Notes: a model not told the origin generated them from the letters alone. A stretch of DNA of 49,773 nt from Jeotgalibacillus alimentarius (GCF_000829445.1 NZ_JXRQ01000027.1:1-49773); one strand, 5' to 3'; counted from the stretch's first letter, positions 9,596 through 19,009 are shown. Program-made: numbers and translations.

Positions 9596-9697
9596 CCCGG
9601 CCACCAACCAGCCGTTGTTATATATTTTAGAGGAAATTTCTATCTGCAAAACCATCTTATCACTTATTGACAATTTTCACAATCTTTCATTTCACAA

Positions 9698-10957
9698 TTA
9701 AGGAATTTTCTTTTCCACCGTCGCACTCAGCAGCGCAAACCCAAGCATCAGCACAAAAATCAGATCTAAAAGCCCCGTATGAAGCGAGATCGTGAACACT
9801 GTCAGCACAAATGCATAACTGATCGTCTGATACGACCGCTCCCCCATCTGCCGCGTCTGGTTATACAGAACGGTGATAAATAGCCCGATCAAGCCGAATC
9901 CGATGATCACACCTGCATAACCGAAGTCAGCGAAGAACTGACCGAATAACGTCGGCGTTGTGGTTCGTCCGGGACGGGTAATATAGATCCCTTCTTCGAC
10001 GGTCAGGGAGTTTGCGATTTCAGATACCTTCATCCGCGGTGACATTTGCTCACCCGGCAGTACCGGGCTTAAGATCCCTTCATGAATCTCGCCAAGGAGG
10101 TACCCTTCCTCATCCGTGTATTCCATGATCTTACTCAGCACAACATGTCCTGTGACACTTTCATTATTGATTGCGCGGACAACTGCTGGCGTTTCTTCCA
10201 TGCGTGCCCTGAGCATTTCATTGCGCTCTTCAATCTGATCCACGTTCAGCTCATCTGAGATCTCAGGCAGCTCGCGGCTGTTGAACGGGTTTGACGGATC
10301 CTCTGTAGCGAAGCGGTAGAAGCCGAACATCGAGAACGCCAGTCCGACGAATACAAGTGCGCCGATAAACCAGGTGAACTTAATCTGTCGCACCATATAG
10401 TGAAAAATGATGATGGCTGTAAACAGCATGATGACTAGCGGTGTTCTGTAGCCCATTACAACAAACAATCCTGCAAGTACGGCAAAAAGTAAAATAAACA
10501 CGCCTACCTTCTTCTCTTTTACAAGAAAGAACCAGCTGATTAAAAACAGTCCGGAGAACCACAACAGTGCGCTCAGAAAGTTCAGCTTCGGATCAAGCGA
10601 TCGTCTTGCTGCTTCATCGCTGATTCCGATCTGCCCGGAGCCGATCATGATAATGTAAGCGATCAGGCCAAGCCAAGCGAGTGCAAACAGCACCCAGATG
10701 CTTTTACCCTGAAGCTTATCAGATACGTTGATCGTAAAGCGCCAGTTTTTACTGCGGACGATCCAGACCATCAGCCAGTAGGATGCAAGGCCAAGCAGAA
10801 TCACCGGCCAGATTGAATACGTTAAGCCGAAATATTCAAACCGTCCGAAGTCAAACAGGCTTGTCCCGAAGTAAAGCAGCACAATAAACGGGAAGAACAG
10901 ATACGGTGAAAAGACATCGATTCTATTTAGCTCCTGAAGTACGTGTTTGAATTTCAT
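9698..10957 (-). CDS. Wzy-like oligosaccharide repeat-unit polymerase (membrane protein)
   Basis: A 419-residue protein with about ten predicted membrane segments and one large outside loop (about residues 220-340, rich in charged residues), the topology of O-antigen/oligosaccharide polymerases. It is the last gene of the galU operon and its ATG overlaps the stop of the flippase gene by 4 bases, so the two are coupled; flippase plus polymerase is the Wzx/Wzy pattern. It probably joins lipid-linked repeat units of the secondary cell-wall polymer. No catalytic motif is diagnostic in this superfamily; an O-antigen ligase role is the main alternative. Confidence 0.72.
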   Translation of the reverse strand: MKFKHVLQELNRIDVFSPYLFFPFIVLLYFGTSLFDFGRFEYFGLTYSIWPVILLGLASYWLMVWIVRSKNWRFTINVSDKLQGKSIWVLFALAWLGLIAYIIMIGSGQIGISDEAARRSLDPKLNFLSALLWFSGLFLISWFFLVKEKKVGVFILLFAVLAGLFVVMGYRTPLVIMLFTAIIIFHYMVRQIKFTWFIGALVFVGLAFSMFGFYRFATEDPSNPFNSRELPEISDELNVDQIEERNEMLRARMEETPAVVRAINNESVTGHVVLSKIMEYTDEEGYLLGEIHEGILSPVLPGEQMSPRMKVSEIANSLTVEEGIYITRPGRTTTPTLFGQFFADFGYAGVIIGFGLIGLFITVLYNQTRQMGERSYQTISYAFVLTVFTISLHTGLLDLIFVLMLGFALLSATVEKKIP

Positions 10958-12468
10958 GTTCTGTTCCCTCCCCTTGCGATCAGCTCTTTAAATGGCTGGC
11001 TTTTTAATAAATATAGTCCTGTTGCGTACACGATGATCCCTGTGACGCCAATAATAACGAGATATAAAAGTATTGGCAGTGACGGAATCGCTGTCTGCTG
11101 AAGACCGATCAGTGCGGCAGTCATAACTGCTCCGGCAATGAGTACCTTCAGCACATTCCAGCCGATCTTCTTCAGGTCAAAGCCGCCAGTCAGCCTGTAA
11201 AGCATGGTGAATGTCATGATGCTGTAGAGCATGCCGACAACGGATGATGCAAGCGCAAGGCCAACTGCACCGTATAGACTTGAGAACCACCAGTTGAAGA
11301 TGACATTCAGGACGACTGAGATTAATCCAATGCGCAGGATATAATGCCCTTTTGACATCGTGTAAAATCCTTTTGCAATAACAGCCTGAATACTGTAAAA
11401 AAACACAGACCCTACGTAAAAGATCGCATATGTAGCAGTATCAGCAGTCGCTGCTGCGTCAAACCGTCCTCTTTCGAAGAAGATCTTCACAAGTGGCTCC
11501 ATCACAAGAATCATTCCGGCGATAGTCGGGATCAGAAACATGATCATAAAGATCAATCCTTTTTCAATCCCGCTCTTAAACTGATCCATCTTATTTTCTG
11601 CATAAGCGGATGCGATTAATGGAAAGACGAGCGTTGCGATCGTTACACCAAAGATCGCCTGCGGAATGTTCACGAGTCTGAACGCATAGTTCAGGTTCGC
11701 TACAACACCCGTTTCCATCTGCGCTGAGAAGATTGAGTCAACGGTCAGGTTAATCTGTCCAATTGCAATCGTAAGACCAACTGGAAGGAAGATCAGATAA
11801 AAAGCCTTCACTTCTTTCCGGTCAATCTTCTGCTTCCAGGCTAAAAAGCGTTTTGGTTTCAAATACACAAGCTTGATTAAAAATGAAATGATCGTTCCAA
11901 TCAAATATCCGATCGGAACAGCATAAATGCCCAGCTGACGATAGAATAATAATGAAAAACCGATCATCACAAGTACGACGACAGTTTGAGAGAACGTTGA
12001 AAATGAGAACTTCTTCTGCGAGTCGAAGAACCCTTCATACACTGCATTCATCCCTACAAAGATAATCGCAATAAAGTAAATGATTGCGGTCCATGTAGCG
12101 ATTTCAAAGCCGTCTTCATAACGTCCGAATTCAGGATATATCAGTCTCATCAGAAATGGTGAAATGATAATCCCGATAATTGAAATCCCAATTGTAATCC
12201 AGAACGTCCCTTTGACGACGTTTGTAAGATGCGAAAATCCCTTCCCCTGCTGATCGAACTTATAATAGCTCGGCAGGAAGGCATCCTTCATGCCTGTAAG
12301 CATAAAAAGAACGATGGCATTTGGAATGGTCATCGCGGCAAAATAAATATCTGACTGCCCGGAAGCACCAAACAGCCCCGCGATCGTCATGTCGCGGAGC
12401 ATGCTTGAGAACTTTAACAGCAGTGTTGAAAATAGAAATAGTATACTCGCTACTTTGAATTTCGACAT
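10954..12468 (-). CDS. MurJ/MviN-family lipid-linked oligosaccharide flippase
   Basis: A 504-residue, 14-segment membrane protein of the MOP superfamily, with the conserved start (LLKFSSMLRDMTIAGLFGAS) and charged residues within the first helices as in MurJ. Because it sits inside a polymer operon between a tagA-like transferase and a Wzy-like polymerase, it more likely flips a polymer repeat unit than lipid II. It begins 10 bases after the tagA-like stop. Substrate is inference. Confidence 0.85.
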   Translation of the reverse strand: MSKFKVASILFLFSTLLLKFSSMLRDMTIAGLFGASGQSDIYFAAMTIPNAIVLFMLTGMKDAFLPSYYKFDQQGKGFSHLTNVVKGTFWITIGISIIGIIISPFLMRLIYPEFGRYEDGFEIATWTAIIYFIAIIFVGMNAVYEGFFDSQKKFSFSTFSQTVVVLVMIGFSLLFYRQLGIYAVPIGYLIGTIISFLIKLVYLKPKRFLAWKQKIDRKEVKAFYLIFLPVGLTIAIGQINLTVDSIFSAQMETGVVANLNYAFRLVNIPQAIFGVTIATLVFPLIASAYAENKMDQFKSGIEKGLIFMIMFLIPTIAGMILVMEPLVKIFFERGRFDAAATADTATYAIFYVGSVFFYSIQAVIAKGFYTMSKGHYILRIGLISVVLNVIFNWWFSSLYGAVGLALASSVVGMLYSIMTFTMLYRLTGGFDLKKIGWNVLKVLIAGAVMTAALIGLQQTAIPSLPILLYLVIIGVTGIIVYATGLYLLKSQPFKELIARGGNRT

Positions 12469-12478
12469 AGTAAACTCC

Positions 12479-13186
12479 TTACTTCTTCAGCACGCTGATT
12501 AGGAATTTTGGCAGAATGAGCTGACGCTTGATCCGCTTTGGTTCCTTCAGCAGGCGGTAAAACCATTCAAGCCCGAGGCGCTGAAAGGCTTGGGGCGCAC
12601 GCTTGATTCTGCCTGACAGTACGTCAAATGAGCCGCCGACACCCTGGAAAATGTGCGGGTGCAGTTCACTCATATTGTTGACGATAAAGTATTCCTGCGC
12701 AGGGCTGCCCATTGCAACAAACAGAATATCAGGTTTCGCGTCATTGATCGTCTGCCTGATCACGTCAGGATCTTTTTCATAACCATTCAGCGTCCCTGCC
12801 ACCCGGATACCGGGATACAGTTTTTCAAGACCTGCCTGCGCTTCTTCAGCGATACCAGGCTTTGCGCCGAACAGAAACACGCTTTTGTTGCGCTTTACTG
12901 ACTCTTCGCAGATTCGCATCATCATATCAATACCCGTGACGCGGCTGTTGATGCTGCCGCCTTTTAGCTTGGAAGCCAAAATCACGCCAATCCCATCCGG
13001 AATCTGAAAGTCAGCGCGGTTTAAGAGCGTTCTCAGCTCCTCATCCTGCTTGGCTTTCATGATTTTTTCCGGATTGATTGCGACGATGAATGAATTTTGC
13101 TGTTCTTCAAGTCTTTTATAGAGTGCGCTTATCAGTTCATCGTAGTTCAGAGGACTGACATCGACTCCGAGATAATTTTCCTTCAT
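12479..13186 (-). CDS. tagA: WecG/TagA/CpsF-family N-acetylmannosaminyl(uronosyl)transferase
   Basis: A 235-residue cytoplasmic, membrane-associated glycosyltransferase. Family marks are NPEKIM near residue 40, QIPDGIG around 62 (with the likely catalytic Asp), and GVGGSFDVLSG around 190, then a basic C-terminal appendage (KRIKRQL) that attaches to the membrane. TagA moves ManNAc, and WecG moves ManNAcA, onto lipid-linked GlcNAc. With wecC just upstream, ManNAcA is a real possibility here, so the symbol names the family rather than the proven donor. Confidence 0.85.
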   Translation of the reverse strand: MKENYLGVDVSPLNYDELISALYKRLEEQQNSFIVAINPEKIMKAKQDEELRTLLNRADFQIPDGIGVILASKLKGGSINSRVTGIDMMMRICEESVKRNKSVFLFGAKPGIAEEAQAGLEKLYPGIRVAGTLNGYEKDPDVIRQTINDAKPDILFVAMGSPAQEYFIVNNMSELHPHIFQGVGGSFDVLSGRIKRAPQAFQRLGLEWFYRLLKEPKRIKRQLILPKFLISVLKK

Positions 13187-13207
13187 GTCATCTCACCTAT
13201 CCCACTC

Positions 13208-14488
13208 TTATTCAGAGTGCTTTGAGTCACCTAACAGTCCGAATGCAAAACCTGCTTCTTCCCAGCGAACGCGGTCAATGCAGTTTTTTGTATCAAGCAC
13301 AGCTGGTGTGCGCATCTCGGATTTGAAAGCTGCGGGATCCAGCTCTTTAAATTCATTGTGATCTGTCAGGATCAGCACCAGATCAGCATTGCTTACCGCT
13401 TCTGTAAAGTCCTGCGTCTGACGCGGCACTTTATTTTCTTTTACATGCGGATCGTAAGCTGTATAATCAACGCCTGCTTCTTCAAGCTGACGAAGTACTT
13501 CAAGTGACGGACTTTCACGCACATCATCCACATTTCCTTTGAACGCAAGACCAAACACTGCCACGCGGCCATGCTGAATCTGCTCTTTCTGGAAATACTT
13601 CTGTACGCGCTCTACTGTATGCTTTGGCATACCGTCATTTGTATCACGTGCAAGGTGAATCATCTTTGCAAGGTCAGGTGCAAGTTCAACAAGGAACCAC
13701 GGGTCAACTGCGATACAGTGACCGCCCACACCAGGGCCCGGCTTATGAATATTTACACGCGGGTGGAAGTTTGCAAAGTCAATTGCCTCCCAGATATTCA
13801 CGTCAATCTTTTCAGCGATCTTCGCAAGCTCATTGGCAAATGCGATGTTAATATCGCGATATGTGTTCTCAATTACTTTTACAAGCTCAGCTGTCGTTGC
13901 GTCTGTTAAATGGATTGTTCCTTTTACAAACGTTTCATACAGCTCTTTTGTCTTCTGTGAAGATTCAGGGCTGATCCCCCCGACAATGCGGTCATTCTGT
14001 ACAAGCTCTTCAAAGATCTTACCCGGAATCACGCGCTCAGGTGAGTGTGAGACCAGCAGTTCAGTTCCGAACTCAAGACCTGTTTCTTTTAATACAGGCA
14101 GCATCACATCTTCAACGGTACGCGGCGGCACGGTTGATTCAAGGATGACCAGGTTGCCTTTTTTCACAAAAGGAACGATTGATTCTGTCGCCATGCGCAC
14201 ATAATCAAGGTTCGCTGTTTTATCGTCATTGATCGGTGACGGAACGGCAATAATGAACACGTCCGCTTCTTCAGGCTTTGTTGATACAGTAAGTGTGCCT
14301 GCATCCACCGCTTTTTCAAGGTACTCCTGAAGTCCGTTTTCTTCAATATGAAGCTGTTTATTCTGAATCATGCTGACTGCTTTTTCATTTACATCAACGC
14401 CGTGAACCTTCATGCCGTTATTTGCAAACATGACAGCAGTCGGAAGGCCTATATAACCAAGACCTACAACACAAATTTTCTCAAACAT
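13208..14488 (-). CDS. wecC: UDP-N-acetyl-D-mannosamine dehydrogenase
   Basis: A 426-residue NAD-dependent enzyme that oxidises UDP-ManNAc twice to UDP-ManNAcA. The N-terminal Rossmann fold begins VVGLGYIGLPTA; the catalytic loop GPGVGGHCIAVDPWF carries Cys258 and is typical of WecC rather than UDP-glucose dehydrogenase. I chose the ATG at 14488, 10 bases after AAAGGAAG; a start 7 codons upstream lacks a good site. Next to ugd and a TagA/WecG enzyme it suggests an acidic aminosugar in the polymer. Confidence 0.9.
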   Translation of the reverse strand: MFEKICVVGLGYIGLPTAVMFANNGMKVHGVDVNEKAVSMIQNKQLHIEENGLQEYLEKAVDAGTLTVSTKPEEADVFIIAVPSPINDDKTANLDYVRMATESIVPFVKKGNLVILESTVPPRTVEDVMLPVLKETGLEFGTELLVSHSPERVIPGKIFEELVQNDRIVGGISPESSQKTKELYETFVKGTIHLTDATTAELVKVIENTYRDINIAFANELAKIAEKIDVNIWEAIDFANFHPRVNIHKPGPGVGGHCIAVDPWFLVELAPDLAKMIHLARDTNDGMPKHTVERVQKYFQKEQIQHGRVAVFGLAFKGNVDDVRESPSLEVLRQLEEAGVDYTAYDPHVKENKVPRQTQDFTEAVSNADLVLILTDHNEFKELDPAAFKSEMRTPAVLDTKNCIDRVRWEEAGFAFGLLGDSKHSE

Positions 14489-14555
14489 ACGTTTTGTACT
14501 TCCTTTCATCGGCTTATCTTCAATAAACCTGCCTTTTATTATATCGAAAAAACGC

Positions 14556-15875
14556 TTAAGTTGACATACTCATACGAAAAGAATTTCCGCTCCGTCCGAT
14601 TGAATGATAGTGAATGCCGCCACTGAGCATCTCCCCCGGATCAAAGCAATTCCGTCCATCAAAAATCAGCGGACGTTTCATCAGTTTTGTAAAGAAATCG
14701 GGCGTCTGTTCTTTAATCTGCTGCCAGTCTGTAATAATGAACGCGGTCTCAGCACCGGATAGCGCTTCTTCAAGCGAATCCGTATACGTCAGATCTGGGA
14801 ACACTGCCTTCATTTTGTCCGTTGCGATCGGGTCATATGCGATAATGTCCGCTCCTTTTCGCTGCAGCTCTTCAATCATATGAATCGCAGGTGAATCCCG
14901 TGTGTCATCTGTATTCGGCTTGAATGCAAGTCCGAGCACGGCTGTTTTGGTGCCGCGGTGAATCGCGCTGTACTCGTTGGCTTTTTCCATCAGCTTGTTG
15001 TGCTGCAGCTCATTTACCTCAAGCACAGCATTCAGCATACGGAATTCATAGCCCGCTTCAGCGGACATCGACGTGAGCGCTTTTGTATCCTTTGGGAAGC
15101 ATGAGCCGCCAAAACCGATTCCGGCTTTTAAGAACTGGGTGCCGATCCGCTTATCAAGCCCCATACCTTTCGCGACAGCTTCCACATTTGCGCCCGTGAT
15201 CTCACAAATATTTGCGATTTCATTGATAAAGCTGATCTTAGTTGCTAAAAATGCGTTCGATGCGTATTTGATCAGTTCTGCACTTTTTGTATCAGTCTGC
15301 ACGACTGGAATGTCAAACGGTTCATATAGCGCAGCCACCTTTTGGACAGCCGGCTCATGGTTACCGCCGATGACGATCCGGTCCCCGTGAAAGGCATCAT
15401 AGATCGCATTGCCTTCACGCAGGAACTCAGGATTTGAGACAGCGTGTACGTCAATTGTTGACTGGCTGCGGATGATGTCTTCGACCATTTCGTTCGTCCC
15501 GACAGGCACTGTGCTTTTGGTGACGACGATGATATCGTTTGTCACAGTGTCAGCAATGTCTGCTGCAGCCTGTCTGACATACGACAGATCCGCCTGACCG
15601 TTTTCACCCTCAGGCGTTCCGACTGCGATAAAGATCATGTCTTTACCGTGGTAGGCTTCGGTGCGGTCTGTTGTAAAATGCAGCCGCTCTTCACGGATAT
15701 TTTTCTGCAGCATCTCATCAAGCCCCGGTTCAAAAATCGTTGACTTGCCACTGCGGAGTAATGCTATTTTTTCTTCTGATATATCGAGACAGGTCACATG
15801 GTGTCCAACCTCTGCCAGGCAGACGCCTGTGACAAGGCCGACATAGCCAGTTCCTGCAATTCCAATATGGTTCAT
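14556..15875 (-). CDS. ugd: UDP-glucose 6-dehydrogenase
   Basis: A 439-residue enzyme making UDP-glucuronate from UDP-glucose with two NAD+. GTGYVGLVTG forms the dinucleotide site; GIGFGGSCFPKDTKAL carries the catalytic Cys259. It lies 6 bases after galU, which supplies its substrate. It belongs to the TuaD/Ugd group, and the product could enter a teichuronic-type or secondary wall polymer. Confidence 0.92.
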   Translation of the reverse strand: MNHIGIAGTGYVGLVTGVCLAEVGHHVTCLDISEEKIALLRSGKSTIFEPGLDEMLQKNIREERLHFTTDRTEAYHGKDMIFIAVGTPEGENGQADLSYVRQAAADIADTVTNDIIVVTKSTVPVGTNEMVEDIIRSQSTIDVHAVSNPEFLREGNAIYDAFHGDRIVIGGNHEPAVQKVAALYEPFDIPVVQTDTKSAELIKYASNAFLATKISFINEIANICEITGANVEAVAKGMGLDKRIGTQFLKAGIGFGGSCFPKDTKALTSMSAEAGYEFRMLNAVLEVNELQHNKLMEKANEYSAIHRGTKTAVLGLAFKPNTDDTRDSPAIHMIEELQRKGADIIAYDPIATDKMKAVFPDLTYTDSLEEALSGAETAFIITDWQQIKEQTPDFFTKLMKRPLIFDGRNCFDPGEMLSGGIHYHSIGRSGNSFRMSMST

Positions 15876-15881
15876 GTTGAT

Positions 15882-16760
15882 TTATCCTTTCTGACGTACC
15901 ATCAGTTCCCCCAGATAATCTAGGAGGTCCCCTTTCAGGTCTTCCCGTTTCAGTCCAAGTTCAAGCGTCGCTTTAATAAATCCGAGCTTATCCCCGACAT
16001 CATAACGGTTGCCGTTAAAATAATACGCAAGCAGCTGCCCCGGCATCTGTCTCAGCGCATCCGTCAATTCTATTTCACCCCGCGCACTCGGCTCAAGGTT
16101 CTCTAGTATATGAAACACTTCAGGCTGCAGAATATATCTGCCCTGAATCGCAAGCGTGGATGGTGCATCTTCTATAGAAGGCTTTTCCACCAGACTTTCA
16201 ATTGTATACAGGTGATCTTCTATCTGCTCACCCGGAGATACGATCCCGTATTTTGACACGTCTTCTTTCGGCACTTCCTGCACGCCGATCACAGAACTGC
16301 CAGGGTGCTCTCCGTATATATCAATCAGCTGCTTCAGGCATGGCGTATCTGACTCCACAATATCATCCCCTAAAATGACCGCAAACGGCTCATCGCCAAT
16401 AAAACTTTTCGCACACAAGATCGCATGTCCGAGTCCTTTAGGCTCTTTCTGTCTGATATAATGAATGTTCGCCAGATTCGAGATATGCTTCACCTGATCA
16501 AGCAGTTCACGCTTCTCTTTTTTCTCAAGGGTTTCCTCCAGCTCATACGATTTGTCAAAATGATCCTCAATCGCACGCTTCCCGCGGCCGCTGATGATAA
16601 TAATATCCTCAACGCCCGATGCAATGGCCTCTTCCACTATGTACTGGATCATCGGCTTATCTACAATCGGCAGCATTTCCTTCGGCTGAGCCTTCGTCGC
16701 CGGCAGCATCCTCGTTCCAAGGCCGGCAGCCGGAATAATCACCTTACGCACCTGCTTCAT
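15882..16760 (-). CDS. galU: UTP-glucose-1-phosphate uridylyltransferase
   Basis: A 292-residue nucleotidyltransferase (GalU/GtaB) making UDP-glucose. The N-terminal [19 protein letters not shown] motif binds UTP, and IQYIVEEA and LGHAILCA follow as expected. It is the first gene of the six-gene minus-strand operon that ends at 9698; intergenic gaps are 6-67 bases or overlaps. GGGGAGGGG is the ribosome site. Confidence 0.95.
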   Translation of the reverse strand: MKQVRKVIIPAAGLGTRMLPATKAQPKEMLPIVDKPMIQYIVEEAIASGVEDIIIISGRGKRAIEDHFDKSYELEETLEKKEKRELLDQVKHISNLANIHYIRQKEPKGLGHAILCAKSFIGDEPFAVILGDDIVESDTPCLKQLIDIYGEHPGSSVIGVQEVPKEDVSKYGIVSPGEQIEDHLYTIESLVEKPSIEDAPSTLAIQGRYILQPEVFHILENLEPSARGEIELTDALRQMPGQLLAYYFNGNRYDVGDKLGFIKATLELGLKREDLKGDLLDYLGELMVRQKG

Positions 16761-16795
16761 CCAAACCCCTCCCCTACACTTCTTTCAATCTAACT

Positions 16796-16801
16796 ATTAT
16801 A
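16796..16801 (-). promoter_or_regulatory. Probable -10 element of the galU operon
   Basis: TATAAT on the minus strand, 36 bases before the galU ATG. The -35 region is poor, so activation or another start is possible. Confidence 0.45.
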
Positions 16802-16926
16802 ACGCAAAAGAGGCAATATCTGATAGCAAAAACGTGATTTTGCACATTATCCTATTGTATGCGAGTCTGATGATACGTGCCAGTGGGATATGTGAAATTT
16901 AAAGGAAATGTAATGGTTGTTATAGT

Positions 16927-16953
16927 GAAGACCCGGGACAGTCCCGGGTCTTC
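16927..16953. repeat. Palindrome P, copy 1
   Basis: A perfect 13-bp inverted repeat (GAAGACCCGGGAC and its complement) around a single base. The same palindrome is at 20108-20138 and, with small changes, at 36533-36565. Here it is not next to a stop codon but at the G-rich edge of repeat array A. Confidence 0.9.
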
Positions 16954-16960
16954 GGATAGT

Positions 16961-17323
16961 GCGGGGGTCGGTTGCAGTGTTTTGGCTGGTGGTTGCAGTG
17001 TTTTCGCGTGCGGTTGCAGGATACGCCCGGTTTGATTGCAGTATATACAGCCGCAGATGTCGTGTATGCACCCGCAGTTGCAGTGAGCCCATAAGCGGTT
17101 GAAGCGGCACGCCCTCGTGATGGTTTTGAGAAACTAAAGGCTTGTTTCTGAAGGGCATGCAGGGCGGCTTCGCTGTGCGCGGGCTTGGTTGTAGTGTTTT
17201 GGCTGGCAGGTGTTGTGTTTTCGTGCGCAGCTGTTGGATACACCTGGGTTTGTTGTAGTGAGACGGGCCGTAGATGTAGTGAGATGCGATTTTGTTGTAG
17301 TGGCCGATCTCGTAACTGCAGAA
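16961..17323. repeat. 21-bp phased motif array A (two 7-unit blocks)
   Basis: Block 1 has TTGCAGTG-like motifs starting at 16972, 16993, 17014, 17036, 17057, 17078 and 17099; block 2 has TTGTAGTG-like motifs at 17189, 17210, 17231, 17253, 17274, 17295 and 17316. Both have steps of 21, 21, 22, 21, 21, 21 bp. Flanks share text (TGTTTTGGCTGG occurs in both), so one block is a diverged copy of the other. The G-rich GTGCGGGGGTC precedes and ACCCCC follows. The array fills the 720-bp gap between the divergent galU and quorum-receptor genes; minus-strand open frames here are by-products of the repeat. Confidence 0.85.
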
Positions 17324-17334
17324 CCCCCTAGGTA

Positions 17335-17364
17335 ATGACTATATCGAAAGTCTTATATTATAAT
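17335..17364 (+). promoter_or_regulatory. Candidate promoter of the quorum-sensing receptor gene
   Basis: ATGACT (17335-17340) and a perfect TATAAT (17359-17364) with an 18-bp spacer, about 120 bp before the receptor ATG. The -35 matches only four of six positions. Confidence 0.4.
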
Positions 17365-17483
17365 AGGAAGAGAAGATTTGAACCGCTCCGCCTTTTCGCA
17401 GGGAACTGCGCTTAGTGACATAAAGAAATAGAATAAAAATCTACACACACTTTTATACATAGATAACGAATGGGGGATGGCAG

Positions 17484-18743
17484 ATGAATGTCGGGTCAAT
17501 TATTAAGTACTACCGCACGAAAAAAGGCATGACGCAGACTGAGTTGGCTGAAGGCATTTGCTCAATTTCTCACTTGAGTAAGATTGAGACAAATATGTAT
17601 TCAGCGAACGAGGAGACTGTTGGGCTGCTGTTGGATAAGCTTGGGCTAAAGCTTGATGAAATTGCTGATAACCTTGCTGAATTGAAAGAAATACTACAAG
17701 AGTTCATTTCTTCTGTTTTTATGAGGGATACAGCAACTATAGATACCTTATTTGAAGAAATGATGCAAAAAGAAGACTACTTTGAGACAAGCGAATATGT
17801 AAATTTGTTTCATTTATATAAATACCGATACTTTCTTAATAAAGCTGATTTAAAAGAAGCTCAGGTACAGATGAAAATTCTGCAAAGACTTAAAACCACT
17901 TTTGATCCAATTGAAAGTAATATCCTGACATTCTTTAATGGCTTCCATTATACAATAACTGAAAAAACAGAAGAGGCGATTAAGGCTCTAAATAAATTCT
18001 TAGAAAACCCACTTCCTGTAGGAGGTCAATGGGTTGGAGAAGCGTATTATTTACTCGCCCGTGCCCATGTCAGTATGAACCAAAATGAAGCTGGGCTTAT
18101 TTTTAGTAAAAAAGCGTATGATATTTTCATGAATGAGAGTAATTTCTCAAGACAGGTTCATTCCCAGACGATTATCGGGATAAGCTATATGCGCCTTAAT
18201 CTCTATAATGAAGCCATTGCAATTTATAAACCACTATTGCAAAATACGCGCATGTTCTTTCGGGACTCACTGTATGCCGGCGTCCTAGTTAATTACGGAA
18301 GATGCCTGCATATGTCAAAGCAATATGGAAAAGCACAGAAATATCTTGATGAAGCACTCGAACTTGCTGAACCATATACAGAAAGTCATGCAGTTGGATT
18401 ACTAATATGGTTAGAGAATGTACAGAAAAATCGTAAAGTAAATAAACAGTGGCACAGCAGAGTGCAGTTATTAAAAGAATCTTATAAAGAAACATACGGA
18501 AAATACTATTATCACTACTCTACGTATTTAGAAAAATTAGAATTTTCCCAACTCGAAGGAGTTAAATATGCGGTAAAATGGTTGTATCCTTACTTAGTGA
18601 AACATCAGAACTATGGGGATGCACGAGAAATCATTGAAGTTATCATTGATTACTATAACGACATCGGGGACTTTACTAAGACCAAGGAGTTTTATGATCA
18701 ATGGAGGCTACTAATAGAAAAGGAGAGAATATATTATGGTTAA
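17484..18743 (+). CDS. RRNPPA-type quorum-sensing receptor (Xre HTH plus TPR repeats)
   Basis: A 419-residue cytoplasmic peptide-binding regulator. Residues 5-62 are an Xre helix-turn-helix (YYRTKKGMTQTELAEGICSI then SHLSKIE), the characteristic start of PlcR/NprR-like receptors; residues about 100-415 are helical TPR pairs (for example EAYYLLARAHVSMNQNEAGL and GRCLHMSKQYGKAQKYLDEA). Length and layout match NprR best. In this family an imported short peptide binds the TPR bundle and switches DNA binding. The last codons overlap a small secreted-peptide gene by 8 bases, the standard receptor/pro-peptide arrangement. The site GGGGGA precedes ATG. Target genes are not evident in the window. Confidence 0.88.
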   Translation: MNVGSIIKYYRTKKGMTQTELAEGICSISHLSKIETNMYSANEETVGLLLDKLGLKLDEIADNLAELKEILQEFISSVFMRDTATIDTLFEEMMQKEDYFETSEYVNLFHLYKYRYFLNKADLKEAQVQMKILQRLKTTFDPIESNILTFFNGFHYTITEKTEEAIKALNKFLENPLPVGGQWVGEAYYLLARAHVSMNQNEAGLIFSKKAYDIFMNESNFSRQVHSQTIIGISYMRLNLYNEAIAIYKPLLQNTRMFFRDSLYAGVLVNYGRCLHMSKQYGKAQKYLDEALELAEPYTESHAVGLLIWLENVQKNRKVNKQWHSRVQLLKESYKETYGKYYYHYSTYLEKLEFSQLEGVKYAVKWLYPYLVKHQNYGDAREIIEVIIDYYNDIGDFTKTKEFYDQWRLLIEKERIYYG

Positions 18744-18924
18744 ACTAAAGAAACTTATCACTGCCGGAGCTCTTGGAGTCACTGTACTAGCTGGAGGCTT
18801 TATGGCTGGAAGTGCTCTCCACACAGCGACAGATCATAACGATACACTTCATCAAGTTGCGAGCGATGACACTTACGGAACACAAACAGTTAAAGATCGT
18901 ACTGTGCTTCCTCCTGCCAGATAA
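18736..18924 (+). CDS. Probable secreted signalling pro-peptide of the adjacent receptor
   Basis: A 62-residue peptide with basic start (MVKLKK), a 17-residue hydrophobic core (about 7-26) and a polar tail: a Sec signal peptide plus short export product, as in NprX, PapR and Phr precursors. It overlaps the receptor gene by 8 bases in another frame, with AAAGGAGAG as ribosome site. In relatives the mature 5-8 residue signal is cut from the C-terminal part, so the end TVLPPAR is the first candidate, but the sequence alone does not fix it. A terminator follows about 85 bases later. Confidence 0.8.
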   Translation: MVKLKKLITAGALGVTVLAGGFMAGSALHTATDHNDTLHQVASDDTYGTQTVKDRTVLPPAR

Positions 18925-19009
18925 AGTAAACACAATTTTCCCAATAGACAATCTCGCGAACCTATCCTACAATAAGATTATGAAATGACCCAGCAATACC
19001 CTCTCATTT

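Noticed and set aside
16847-17243. Two overlapping minus-strand frames giving Thr/Ala/Asn-repeat proteins
   Set aside because: They are read-outs of the 21-bp array A. The 22-bp step breaks a seven-codon frame, and there is no ribosome site.
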